Of a stretch of DNA of 64,000 bases, positions 42,732 to 54,421 are shown in pieces (the stretch's first letter is position 1; each line of letters starts with the position of its first letter). The stretch is taken from the NCBI GenBank assembly GCA_001792895.1, contig MARA01000009.1, forward strand, positions 558,001 to 622,000, in the 5' to 3' direction. The notes beneath the pieces were generated by a model, which was not told where the DNA came from, did no database searches, and saw only the letters and a list, made by a program, of their open reading frames with translations. The DNA comes from Lentinus brumalis. Taxonomy: Eukaryota; Basidiomycota; Agaricomycetes; Polyporales; Polyporaceae. Position numbers and translations under genes: made by a program.

Positions 42732-44837
42732 ATGTCCTCCGCCACGCCAGCGGAACCCCAGGCCACTCTCAGGCAGCGACGCGTCGAACGACGGACTTCC
42801 TCGGACGAGACGATCATCCATACCCAGGAGGAGGCTCGCGATGACAAGCGCGATGAGGTTGTGTGGGGTAAAACGCCAAGCGGCGAAGGTACGTCGTGGC
42901 ATACTTGTGAATTCCCTCGAGACGACCCGCGACCCTGGCCCGCTCTGCGAAAATGTCGGCGTGGCGCAGGACGACTGCTGTGAAACGAGCAAGACACTGG
43001 CCCGGCGTTCATCATGACGGGGCACGCCGACGGACGCGCTGCGTCGGGCATATCACTCCTGCGACAGCGCAGATAAGTACACGTCTCATGGTACACGCCT
43101 GAGTCGCCACGCCTCCATGAACAAGTGGGAGAACGTCCCAGCGACTACGAACTTTGTCCGGCGGACTGTCCACTGGAATGTCCGCCGGACAAAGACATCG
43201 AGCTCAGCGCAATGCGTCACATATAACATGGTCCGCCTGGTCCTGCTCCCACCTTGACCGCCGCTGCCAGTTCCCTATGCTTCGCTCGCCACCATGACCA
43301 ACTTTATCGGCAGCACATAGTCAATAGCTATGCGTTACGCCAAATGCGCCACCCAGACCTTGACCTTGACCATCATTATGAGCTGGCTTGAAATCATGCG
43401 TCGCGCGATGCTGCATACTTGTTGAACACGATCGAACACTGGTCATTCCATGGCGGACCGCTCACCTTCCGGTGACCTCAGCTGGCGATGGTTCCTGACA
43501 TGCGCGTGGCGCGTGGCTGACGGTGTCATGATAGTCGGGAGCGTCGGGGAGGACGTTTGGAGCGCGAGGAGCGTTACAGGCAGTAGCCCCGGCGTTACAC
43601 TGCCTGTAGCTTCAGAGGCACTGAACGCGCGGACTGCCCAGTTGACAGATATTTCAGTTGACCTGAATTTATGACAAGGGGAGGCCTCCGCTGCTAGCGG
43701 GTCTGCGAGGAATCGCTCTCGCGCAGCTCGAGAGCTGTCGCAATTTCTGCTCGTGTGCATCGAGGCGAGTGGAATCGGAGATCATAAATCGGCGAAACAA
43801 ACCGATGGAGAGCCAATACCACTGGACTCAGCCTGAGGCGGAAAGCCAAAAGCGTGGAAGACCGGCCCTTTGGGACACTCCCATTCATTGTCACGACCCA
43901 ACGGCAAGCTCATGCATGTACTGATTTGCCATCACCTTTACAGTGTTCCGCGTACCAACCACGCACGATGTGTTGACCCTGTTCCATCCTGGCTACCCAA
44001 AGTCCCACATCGATCTCTTCAATCTCGCATTGCTAGGACTGCAGCTCGTTCTGTTCTTCACCCTCTCGCGAAGCGCTGCACGGATATTCTTCCTCTTTTA
44101 CTTCGCGTTCTGGAGAGCTGCGTACGATGTAGGCCTCGCGTGGGTTCTTACAAAACAGAGCAAGCGTAAATGGATTGTCAGAGAGATCCAACGTCTCGGT
44201 TGGCTCGATGAGAAGCGCAAGCCCGAGATGCGCCAATGGATCAAGAAGCAGCTCACAGGCAAGATGGGCAAGGACTACTCGTTCGATGTTCGTCAGTCTG
44301 TCACACGACCTGCAAAGGTGCTTACCCACGGCCATTAATAGGAACTCCCGTTAGAGTACAACACATGGTTGCTCTTCCGGCAGGTCGTGGACATCATTCT
44401 TTTGAAGTACGTTCAATGTATCCAGCAACTGCGCGTGAAAAGTCGACTGATATGTGCCACAGCGACTTCCTTGCATACTGTATGTTCGCCTTCTCATGCT
44501 TCCGCGTTCCTGAGGGGTTGTCGACTACGCTCCATGTCATGAGGTAATCTCGATCCCGCCCGGGTTTCGCTGAAAGTCTAATTGCTTATCTAGGTGGATC
44601 GGCGGTATTGCCCTCATCGCATTCAATCTCTGGGTCAAGACCGAGGCTCACAATGTTGTGAAGGACTACGGCTGGTACTGGGGCGACGTCTTCTTCCAGC
44701 GCGGGGCTCTCGTTTTCGATGGCGTGTTCGAGCTCGCCCCGCATCCTATGTACTCTGTTGGTGCGTACACGCTGATTTCTCTGCACTGGTGGTCATCTGA
44801 CGCGAGGGACAGGATATGCCGGGTACTATGGTCTGTC
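42732..44837 (+). pseudogene. CHO2: Truncated CHO2 (phosphatidylethanolamine N-methyltransferase), copy A
   Basis: Exons are 42732-42888 (MSSATPAEPQATLRQRR), 43944-44287 (VFRVPTTHDVLTLFHPGYPK), 44342-44406, 44463-44543, 44594-44760 and a last piece from 44813. All splice joins keep the frame. The product matches the N-terminal part of fungal CHO2, with [31 protein letters not shown] and GYAGYYGLS. At about 44837 the homology stops inside the membrane domain and GC-rich foreign sequence follows. CHO2 makes the first methylation step from PE to PC in the ER membrane. About 265 of some 900 residues remain, so activity is unlikely. Intron 1 is 1055 nt, very long here. The exons show no internal stop. 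Confidence 0.85.
43152..43194. repeat. Perfect 15-bp inverted repeat in CHO2 intron 1, copy A
   Basis: Arms CTTTGTCCGGCGGAC (43152-43166) and its exact reverse complement (43180-43194) flank a 13-base loop. The same hairpin occurs at 54842-54884 in copy B. Confidence 0.8.
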
Positions 44838-45642
44838 CCCCGGTGTCCCGATGCGGCTAGACTCCGGCGGCGGGCGGGCGGCGGCGGGGTGCCAGGCCTT
44901 TTCAGCAAGAAAGCGAGACTCAGGGAGGCAGGGGAGGGGAGAGTGGACAGGGAGTGGACAGGGAGAGGAGACACTGGACAGGGAGTGGAGAGTGGACAGG
45001 GAGAGGGGGGATGGGGAGTCAGACGGCGTGGCTGGGGCGGGGATGGCAGGCAGGCTACAGCTCGCACTCGACTCGCCGGGAAGACGCTGCATTCGTGTAC
45101 ACTACGCACAATATATTTCGTTGCTACTACCCCGGCTGGACTACGCAACTCGCAAGACGAGGCGCAGAAGCACTCGCCGCCCGTGTCCGTGCCCTCGCTC
45201 GCCTCACTTCTGTCCCTCAGGCTCTCCGCAGCATCGTCTCGTGTCCGGATCGCTCGTCCGCCCTCCGTCACGACTCTACACGCGCCGCTCCGACTCTACC
45301 AGCAAGCGCAGCAGCCCGTGCTCAAGGACGCGTCTGCGCTCCCCACCGCCGACTACCGCCTCGTATCCTGCCAGAACGAACGGTCAGCGCGCCGTCGCGA
45401 GCACAAAACCACTCACAAGACACACGACGCGCGGGCAGCAATGCAGCCGCCAGGATCTGCCCGGGCGAGATCGCTCCTCGCAGTGCCGCAAACGGTACAC
45501 TGGCAAGGATGCCAGCCGCTCACCAAGCACGCTCACTCCCGAGCTCACCGGAGGAGCTGTCAGGACTCGGGTGCCAGAATCTGCTCGAACGGACGGTCCG
45601 GACACGGTCAGCCGCAGACGTTGACAATATCCGACGTCGTAC
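44838..45642. other. GC-rich sequence after the CHO2 breakpoint, copy A
   Basis: No recognised gene. Several long overlapping frames exist on both strands because of GC richness, and none resembles a protein family. It includes the minisatellite at 44941. Confidence 0.4.
44941..45012. repeat. GAGTGGACAGG minisatellite, copy A
   Basis: Imperfect tandem repeats of an 11-17 bp word around GAGTGGACAGGGA, about five units. The matching array in copy B is at 56636-56708. Confidence 0.8.
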
Positions 45643-47150
45643 TCACCAGCCATGCACGCCTGAGTCTCCGGGGAGAGTCCTAGCTGTCGCCGTCGCCCTC
45701 GCGCTCGGTCCGCCGGCCAGCAGTGCTCGATGAGACGCGGTGACGGTGACGCAGCCAGAAGCCGTCGGCTCTGGCTCGGGCAGATGCTGCCAGCCTGGGG
45801 CCATGGGCCATAGCGCAGAAGACGAGCCTGCGTACTCATCGCAGAGCCGTCCGCCGGGCAACGGCTCACCCATTCGTTGAGACAGTGCGTCGGTGACCTC
45901 CGCGGCGAGCTCGGCGATGTTCGAGCCCGGGCCAGCCTAGAAAACGTTCCCGGGGCTGCAAGACAAGAGCTGTCGCTTGAAACGGCTGCACAGATACGAA
46001 GGTCAGTTCCAACTTGATGCACTCTAAGTGGCATCAACGGCTACTCACCGAGTCTGCAGATACAGTCACATACGCGCCTGCGCCCGTGCCGAGGCCGTTG
46101 AAGAAGCTGTCTACACGATATGGTGTGTCAGTTCAACATCTACGCGCGTACAACTCGTCGACTTACTCACCTCTCGACTTCCAGACTCAAATGAGCAGCC
46201 AGCTGCCGTGCGGGCTGGCAGGCTGGTACTTAGTGGACTCTGTCGCCGTGCGTGCGCTCCACCTTGAATGCGATGTACAAAAGCTCGTCAGCAACAGCAC
46301 GAGGACAGCGAAGCGTTCCGGAGACACTCACACATGGATGGGAGGGAGAACAAGAGAGGAGCCGGGTTCCGCAGTCCACGGAGTCCACTCGCAGATGAGC
46401 GCTTACCGGGATACTTGATGCGCGATCGTCGAAGGCCGCGTCGCGTCTTCTCTCTCTTCCACCACCTGCCCGCCGCTACCAGACTCCTGCAAGCCTGTAT
46501 CCCCCTGCCGCCGCCGCCGCTTCTGACGCGTTCGCAGTGCCGTGATGGCTTGATAGCGGTCCCTAGAACTCGAGATACGTCAGCACCGTACCTTCGGACA
46601 CGACAATGCCGGGTACGTACCTTGTTATGACCTCCGTGCCACTTTTTATGCCTGCATGTATGCTATCGAGCCATCGCTTGACCTCGACGCGGGCGAGAAT
46701 GACGAGCTGCGGGATGGTGATCAGGTGAGTACGCGTCGGTGAGCACGGCGGGCAGAAGGTTCGTACATGTGTCGACTTTCGAAGGGCAGGGAACGGAAGC
46801 CGCCGCTGCGCTACTTGTTCCGCCGTCGCTGGGCTTGTGTCTGGGGAAACGCGTCTGGAACAGAAACGGTCAGTAGGTGCGTCGCGATCGCACGACGCGT
46901 GACGTCATGCCTTCCGAAAGAGGCAAGACGCGGCCGCGGGCACGAGCACTTACCTCCTCCTCCTCGTCAACCATGTTCTCTGCGCTGGACGGCTCCGCAC
47001 TTGGACTCGCTACCTCTTGGGCGTACTCTGGACCTGGTCTTGACTTGTGCACTGTGACTTGACGCTGCTGGCAACCGTCGTGGACGCAGCAATGCTCGAG
47101 AACTTGAAGTGTGCGCATCAAGGTGTACATGATATGCTCCTCGTCCAAGG
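45643..47150 (-). CDS. Possible unidentified multi-exon gene in the duplicated segment, copy A
   Basis: Minus-strand consensus donors occur at regular spacing: GTAAGTGCTC near 46950, GTACGTACCC near 46620, GTAAGCGCTC near 46408, GTGAGTAAGT near 46170 and GTGAGTAGCC near 46050. Exons between them read, in order, [85 protein letters not shown] and [20 protein letters not shown]. The chain ends GDSGVHGW with a stop at 45643. No family is recognised and the joins are not all checked. Copy B has the same signals between about 57340 and 58850, but several exons there differ by indels. It may be a gene or its remnant. Confidence 0.35.
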
Positions 47151-49690
47151 CTCATCTGCTGCGACGTATGAGTAAGCATGGAAGGGTGGTCGCTACTAGG
47201 TATGGCTACGTACTCTCGACAAGGTGAGCGTCCTTTGTCCCAGAGAACAACGAACTCAGAGCAAGATGGCATTCACGCGGTGACTATTGAAGATGTGAGC
47301 TGACAGCCTCCCATTAGCAGTGGAAACAGGAGGTACGTACATTGCTCAGTGAGAAGTCGCGTCGCAAAGTGTCACAGCCAGGACTCTGACTGTTACAGCT
47401 ACACGTTCGACTGCAGCGATGTCTCTGCGAAGAACGGCGGTGAGTCAGCGACAGGTACGCGTAGTCATCGTGTTCTTGAGCTCTGTCGACACGTGAACGC
47501 GTGTCTACGCGTTCTTGGCGCGGGGCAGCGTGTTGTAGCGCACTTCGCCACGTGGGCTCTGCGTCCAGGGCCTTGGAGACTCCTCGACAACAACCAGGTA
47601 GGTCGAGGACGCGGAAGAGGGGGACGGAAGGGCAGAAATGGGTGCTTACCACTGCAGACGACTGTCGCGTTTAACCAAGCCTGGGGAGCTGCTGACGTTG
47701 CTGACAATGGCGTAGGCTGGAGATGACCTGCTGGGGATGTCGAGCCCTTGCGTCTGACAGTGAGCGGCCGAGGTTCACCGGTGACGAGGCCAGACGAAGG
47801 GTGTCTGGAGGGGACGAGAAGATGGTTGATAGGGAAGAGAGCGGTTCGTGGGGATTTCTGCCAGCACATCCTGCGGGTTCTGTCCAGAAGAGTCGAAGGT
47901 GGGAGGAATATTGTTGTGTAATCAGACCTGAAGTGAATGCAAGCGCATTTTTTGCAGAAACTAACGGAGCAGGATCCCGATTGGAGCTGCACAGTGTGAA
48001 CCTTCCGTGAGAGCGTACAATGGGATATTCGGACGCTGGCGGCAGAGAGGTTACGCGGTATGCGGAATGCTTCCGAGCATGCGCGACCTGACGGAGCGCC
48101 GCAAGAACACTCCCTGAATCATCTCGTTAGCCTGGGTCTGAGAATTCTGCCAACTCCAAGGTCCTCGCTCACAGATCATGCACTGTCTAACAGCCATCAT
48201 TATAGTATGGTTTGTTGCTTGCACAATGCTACTACTTACTAGACCAGTCCCTCAAGTCCCGCTGCCAAATTGCAGGATAGGAAATGGCAGAGAGTGTAAA
48301 TATTACGTCATGTTGCCACGGACACGGCGACCATTCCAAAATCAGACAGTACAAATTACCCTAGCGTCGAGAAGCTGCATAACGGCATGTACAGTCAAAG
48401 TCAGGTAGGGTTAGCACCCATGAAGTTCCAAAGGACTGGAATGTCGCGCTCGCACATTGAGAGCTGTGGGACCCTCATACTTACTATGTCTGCAGGCACA
48501 TGATTCATAGAGTACACATATGTTGAGGATAGGTCTTGCAGGAAGAGCATCCCTTGGATACACCGCTGAGATGCTACCGGTGGGAATCACAACAAGTCGA
48601 TCAGCGGGCGAAGCACATCATAGCCGCCAGGGCAGGTTTCCTAGTTGGGCGATGACTCGAGCCATAGAATTGAGCGGCCGCATACGATAAGAAACAGCCG
48701 AAATGAGGACCTGGATTATTCGGATTACGCCATGATGCGCACAGCCTGGATGAGAAGCTGGGGAATTTGCCAGGTCTCTATCTCGCCCGCGGTCTTGTAG
48801 TTGCAGCTCAAGCAGTACCATGCGCAGATAGTACATACTCGTGTCTTAATGTAGCCGCATCGTAGGACAGGACAGTCTTCAGAAGACCAGCAGTAGGGGA
48901 AAAGAGTTGGACTTGCACTCAATTATATTGCGAGAATGAGGGATAACATGCCCCAAAGCACTACCTACCAGACTAATAACAAGCCATCTGCATCCAGAAC
49001 TCTATCCGGAAGAGGAACAGACGGGGGAATTAAGCCGGAAGCCGCGTCGGACAGTCGGAGGTGTTGCCAGAAGAGGTCTCGAGCAAAAAAGGCAATGCAA
49101 GCGCTCTTGGAATCGCAACCTCCTCGATAGCGCGCATGCGCTTTTCGCTCATCCCGCTGCTGCAGGTATGATGCAGCATTGCACATCGCAATTGACGGCT
49201 TGTGTAAGATGCCGTGCACTGTTATGTGGCTGCTTGAACTGACAAATTCTCCAGTATCCTGGTAGGAACACTATACTCGATCGCTGGAAGCTTGTGACAT
49301 ATTCGCGTTCAGCGAGGTGACATGGCTGCAGTACTCACATTTGGCATAGGCGTCTATTAATACGTACAAGGCCTGCCACCTCCAACACTCTGGTGTCCTC
49401 AAACCGCCCCGGAAATACTGTAAAGGCCGTAGAATGCTCGCTTTCTAGGACCCTGACCTTGTGCCTCCACCCGCGGACTCCCCGTCAAAACTACGAGCCG
49501 GAATACGACCATCGGGTTCTTAGCGGCTATCTTACGTTACGAGAACAGGGTGTCCGAGCCGAGACAGCTTCCCTCGTCTGGTTTCGCACTAGCTGCGTTC
49601 CTCCGTCTGGATACCCTGGAGCTTCGTCCGCCGATTGCCCCACCTCTCCGTGTCGCCTTCTGGTTGGATGCCTCCATCGTGTGAAGTAAG
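47151..49690. other. Highly conserved non-coding or unrecognised stretch, copy A
   Basis: This is the part with the fewest differences between copies A and B. Facing frames at 47349-47726 (+) and 47465-47992 (-) are intact in both copies but resemble nothing known. The part 48.0-49.2 kb is less GC-rich and has only short frames. Confidence 0.4.
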
Positions 49691-49743
49691 GTGCGTTCAA
49701 CAGGATTAAGTTGCGCAGCTCGTGACTCTTGCAGCAGGATACG

Positions 49744-51620
49744 TATAAGTACCCCGTCATCTCGACCGCCTCCTGAGCACCCGCATCCCTGCCCGCCCAT
49801 TCCGTGCCCTTCCTCTCCCTCACGACCTTACCCGTGTCCGGTACCCTTTACCCCTCAGCCTATCGGCGAAGCTACCTCCTACGTTTTATGATACGATACT
49901 ACCTGCTTGTACTATGGCTGCCAGTACCTCTCCGACATGCTACATTATCCCTCGAGCATGTACTAGTCCGAACTTGTTTCCACTATGACCCCTACCCCCT
50001 CCTGTCGCCCCCTTCACCCAGACTCTCTCAGATGCTTCTCTACCTGCCTCCCTACTCGCTTTGGATCTTATGTCTCGAGGCTCTACCTGCTCTCTCGACG
50101 CTGTTCACCATGCTGTACACGCTGTTGGTAAGCTCGTCCAGTCCCTTAACTCGCCGCAACTCTGACTGTCTCTTTCAAGGTTCAGCTCCCCGTCAACACG
50201 ACACGTTCGTCGCAAGATAGCATGCAGGTAGCTGAGGTATGTCTTCAAACTCGCTCCAAGTCGTCCTCGGTACTGATGATCATCATCTCAATAGACTCGA
50301 TGTACGAGTACAAGTCGACTTGTACTCAAGCGTCGAGATGTCCGGGTTCTGTCCGGCTTGACCAGCATGCCAACGGACGCATGGTGAATACATTCCAGTC
50401 TTCATGCTTCGGACTTCAGGCTATGACATCGCGCTGACATACTTCAGATCGACCTCGACTTCATGTCAAGACCGGCGATCAGTCGACGACTCGTCTGTCA
50501 TAGGCTCGACACCGGGGTCCATACTACGCATAAGTAAGTCATTTCCATGTCCATCCGAAACGTCACTGGCTTCTGACGGTACGTGTCAGCCCATCTGCTT
50601 CGCACTAAGGGTCGTACATGAAGACTGACTACTCACGCTACTTTCAGACAATCACACAGGCTTCCGAGACGATCGTCTCGTCTCGCGTGGTGTATGTCCC
50701 AACCCTCCGCACATCTCGGCGCAAGTGAGGTACGAGGTTCCGCACTTGGCAGTCTCTATCGTTGCTTACTTCGAGTCCTCTTTCTTAGATCAGCAGACGT
50801 CGTGCAATCACCTCAAATTTGCGCTGCTCTCGGGCTGCGGCAGGTCGGGTAAGACTCGCTCGTCTATATCGCTGTACTGACTTGCGCACAGTCGCTCTTT
50901 CGCAAGCTCGATGATCCCGCCCTTACTTCCGCGAGGCGCGACTTCAAGAACCTCGAAGCTCGAGCACGAGCTGAGCGGCCCCGAGATACTGAAGCGACAG
51001 GTACGCCGACCTTCCACTGATTCGGTCTCCCTGACAGGCATTACAGAGACCCGCAGACTCTCGTCTAGGCCAGTAGTCTGCGGCTATGGCTGCATTGTTT
51101 CTCTGGTAAGCCGTGCTTCGTTCCGTGTCTCTGGAGCTTCGCACAAAGGCTGATGGAGGTTGATTGCAGGAATGAAAGCCGAATAGTAGACAAGTAGCAG
51201 CTTGGGATCTACGGGTACAGTAAAACGCGGACTCGGCACGCCGAGCTGGATAGCAGGTGACTTTGTGCCTACCGTCCTGTTCGCGCGCAGAGCACGCTGA
51301 CACGAGGTTTGACCAGAGTTCATACAAATACGCACCACGATGACTACGGCGGTGAGTTCTCGACATATTCGAATACCATGCGGTAACATACGAGTACTAC
51401 AGACTATTCGACGCCGATCTACAGCGGGAGGCTGCCGGCCTCCCGCTGCATTTCGAAAGCGAGACTGTGCTGCCGGCACTCGCCAGCATTCCTCGACGCC
51501 TTTCGGTTCCCCGAAGCCTCCGACGCGGCTCGCTCTCCCGGTCACGACATCCGAGTCTCCCACTGCATCCCAGCAACCACAAGCAGTCCGGAACGCATGA
51601 TATAATCAACCCGAGTGAGT
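49744..51620 (+). CDS. Possible unidentified multi-exon gene in the duplicated segment, copy A
   Basis: A TATA-like TATAAG lies at 49744. Canonical introns follow at about 50130-50180, 50240-50293, 50382-50448, 50533-50647, 50728-50789, 50853-50891 and from 51001. Exons read TQTLSDASLPASLLALDLMS, VQLPVNTTRSSQDSMQVAE, IDLDFMSRPAISRRLVCHRL, TITQASETIVSSRVVYVPTL, SLFRKLDDPALTSARRDFKN and YYRLFDADLQREAAGLPLH-type sequence. No domain is recognised, and start and stop are not fixed. The same structure exists in copy B at about 61440-63342. There a C run near 61707 is one base shorter and the final exon reads ERMIYSTR, where copy A has a stop after ERMI. Confidence 0.4.
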
Positions 51621-52089
51621 AGCTAACAGATGCTACAGGATGACCGCCCCCACGCAGTATGTAAGGCAGAGCACGCGGCCGTTTGCGTCGCCCACACGAG
51701 CCTCGTCCTCCCTCGTGCTCCCGAGCAGCCAGAGGCGGCCTGCGCTGCATCGCAGAAGCCCGGAGCACACCCCTCGTCTGCGGTGCGCTCCGGATTTCTG
51801 TGTACAGTGTCGGCCCGGGCGTTGCGAGTCGTTTCGGCCACCTTGTAAGCAGGAGTCTTCCACAGGCCTCCGAGCATCGCGCCGGGCTCCGCAGCTGGTC
51901 GAGTCGCATGTTGACTCCAGCCACTTAGTACGGGCTGCACGGCGGCGAGTGTGCCGGTCGGGAGCTGCGAGTTCTTGCCGTTAGCGGCATCGCCCCGGGA
52001 CGCTATCCCAGACACCCGCCCGAAACCCGCGCGTTGAGAACACATCCCGGCGGCGCGAGACCCGGTCGCACGCACGCTGTGCAGCCCGC

Positions 52090-52930
52090 CTGAGCGTTTC
52101 GAGTCGGCCCCGCGCCGTTCCGGGCTGAGTCGCGGGCGGGAGAGTCGAGACGAGCGGTCGGGCAGCGAGGGCGTCGCCCTCGGTAGCCATTTTGTCGCCC
52201 GGGTCGGATCGCGATGCACGTTGGCAGGCTGACAGAGACTGCTCACCGCGTCCCGGGAGCGCGGTTTGGGAGCGTCAGCGGCCACGCTGCGGGAGGGATG
52301 GCCCATCTTGTGTCGGGCCCGACCCAGACGACCGCCCGAAACGGCCGGTCTTTCGAACTCGTCCCAGCGGCGCAAAACTGGCGCGTACAGAGTCTGTACA
52401 ACTCGTGTCACCGTTCTGCGGCGGTTTCGCGCCGTTCGGGGACGATTTGCGCCCGGGAGAGCCGAGACGAGTGCGCTGGCGGCGAAAATGCAATGAAAAT
52501 CGCCCTTGGGAGCGATTTTTCGCCCGGCTCGGATCGCGATGCGTATGCGCACGCTGATAGGGACTGTTCAACGTGTCTTGGGCGTGCCGGTTTCAGAGCG
52601 ATAGCGGGCAGGGCGCGGGAGTTGTGGCACATCCTGTGGCGGGCCGACCAGACGACCACCCGAACGGCCGTTCTTTCGAACCCGTCCTGACGGCGGCAGG
52701 ATCGAGGCGTAGAGTCTGTGCGACTCACGGAGCCGTTCTGAGGCGGTTTCGCGCCGTTCGGGGACGATTTGCGCCCGCGAGAGCCGAGACGAGTGCGCGG
52801 GCGCCGAAAATGCAATGAAAACCGCGTTTTGGAGCGGTTTTCAGACCGGCTCGGATCGCGACGCGAGCTGGGGTGCTGGTAGCGGCTGTTCGGTGCGTTC
52901 TGGGGGTGCTGTGTTCAGCGCGAGAGCGGC
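52090..52930. repeat. GC-rich tandem repeat, unit about 323 bp, three units
   Basis: The landmark TCGGATCGCGA recurs at 52204, 52529 and 52851, spacings 325 and 322. Each landmark follows a GAGAG(C/T)CGAGACGAG block and, in units two and three, AAAATGCAATGAAAA. Units are clearly diverged from each other. Frames seen in it are by-products of GC richness. Copy B enters the same array at the window end. Confidence 0.85.
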
Positions 52931-54291
52931 CGCGGGGCGGGACTTGTGGCCGATCTTGTATCGGGTCGGGCACGCCAGGCGAGGGCGAGTTTAGCGACCT
53001 CGCCGGATCCGCACGCGGTCTGCAGCGTTCGAATGGGAACACTCGACGCTTCCGGAGTTTCTCACTTTCAGTGAGCGTGGAGGGGGAGGTGAGGGAGAGG
53101 CCGGGGTTGAGTGTGGACGGCGGTGCAGCGGCGGCGACGCCAGGTCCGGCGTCCAACGGCCATTCTCGGTGCTTGAGGCGTAGTGTAGAGTATGTAGATG
53201 TAGTACAAGGGGCGTGCAGGCGGCGCTGCAGGTGTATGGGTGGGCGAAGGAGGGAGGAGCTGGGGCGCACCGCGGTGGCCGACGTCTGGACGGCCGTGGG
53301 CTCCCACGCACTTCTGCAGCGTTCGGGCAGGACTTGGGGCTGCCGTGGGACGAGTGAGAGTGAGTGGGCGTGTGAGTGAAGCCCGGACGGACTGCCGGCA
53401 GACAAAGCGGCGGCGGCGGTGGGATTGCGAGGGCAGCAAGTCGCGCCCTGCGACAAAACGAGCACAGCGTACCTGCTTAGACCCGGAGGCACGCACCTGC
53501 TTAGATGTTTTGAAGCGGACAGAGGGTGTGTGCGGTGCGGGGGAGGTGAATTTGGGCTGCGCGCGGCAAAAAACCGTTTCTGCGCGCAGTGGATCGCGTC
53601 GAGGAGGCGCGCCGTGAGCTAAGAGAGTAGGAGGTAGACCAGTAGCATCAATCAAGCACGCGTAGAAGGTGCTAGGACGTACCTGGCGAGGAGGGATCGC
53701 ACCAAAACACCGCTGGGAGAAACCCCGGATTTCCGGCACAAGTGCACCATGGGTGCCCGTCGAACGAATGCGTGAGTCGGATGCAGGGGCTTCTCGCGGT
53801 CGTAGCCGAGTATTCGCTGGAGCGTAGACGTGTCAGATGAGGAAGATACGAGAGGAGGACGCGGGCACTGACCGAAGCGCTGCATGGGGGAAGTCGATGA
53901 TGGATGTCGAACCGCACGCTGCGGGCTGCAGTGGGGTCGTGCGCGGATGGCAGCTGAGTGGGTGCGAGGGGTCGCGCGACTGCACGGGCACAGAGACAGG
54001 GCAGACGAACATGTATTCTGAGCTAACTACTACACCGTTCTACTCGAGCCCGCGTTCCACACTTTGCGGGGCAGCGTGTCTTGGAGGCGTGGAGAGGTGC
54101 GGAGGCGGGCAGAAGAGCGCGTCGAAGGGGAGCAGCGAGTTGCGAACGGGGCACGATCGGGGCACTTGGCGGTCGAGAGCGGGCGGCGGACGCAGAGAGT
54201 CGCTCCTCCAGCGGTCTGCATCCGAGAGAGAGCGTCGACGGTGAGAGCGAGCGAGACGGCGCGGGCAACAGGGACAAACAACCGTCGGCGG
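52931..54291. other. Spacer between the segment copies
   Basis: No recognised gene. G-rich on the plus strand at 52960-53400. A repeated CCTGCTTAGA word (ACCTGCTTAGACCCGGAGGCACGCACCTGCTTAGA, given by position 53471-53505) is present. It has no counterpart to the left of copy A. Confidence 0.4.
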
Positions 54292-54421
54292 CGGGGCGCC
54301 CAAGCGCGAGTTGTTGACGCGAACGCGCGGGGTAATGATGAGCTTTACCATCATCATTAACACGTGGCATCACAAGCTTTACGTCCTTGCGCTGTTGTTT
54401 CGCGGCTTTGTCCCAACCACC

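Larger units (their letters stand above)
42599..52290. repeat. Segmental duplication, copy A
   Basis: From about 42599 this segment matches the region starting at about 54292. The shift is 11690 bases at the left, 11694-11699 through the middle and 11714 near the right end, so only small indels separate the copies. Similarity is weaker in the first 130 bases and around 46.0-46.8 kb. It is almost complete from 47.3 to 49.1 kb. The right limit shown is set by the window end in copy B; the true unit is longer. Confidence 0.95.

Noticed and set aside
52090..53500. Long frames on both strands in the tandem array and spacer
   Set aside because: They arise because GC-rich repeats have few stops. 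The amino-acid composition is Arg/Pro/Ala-rich in all frames.
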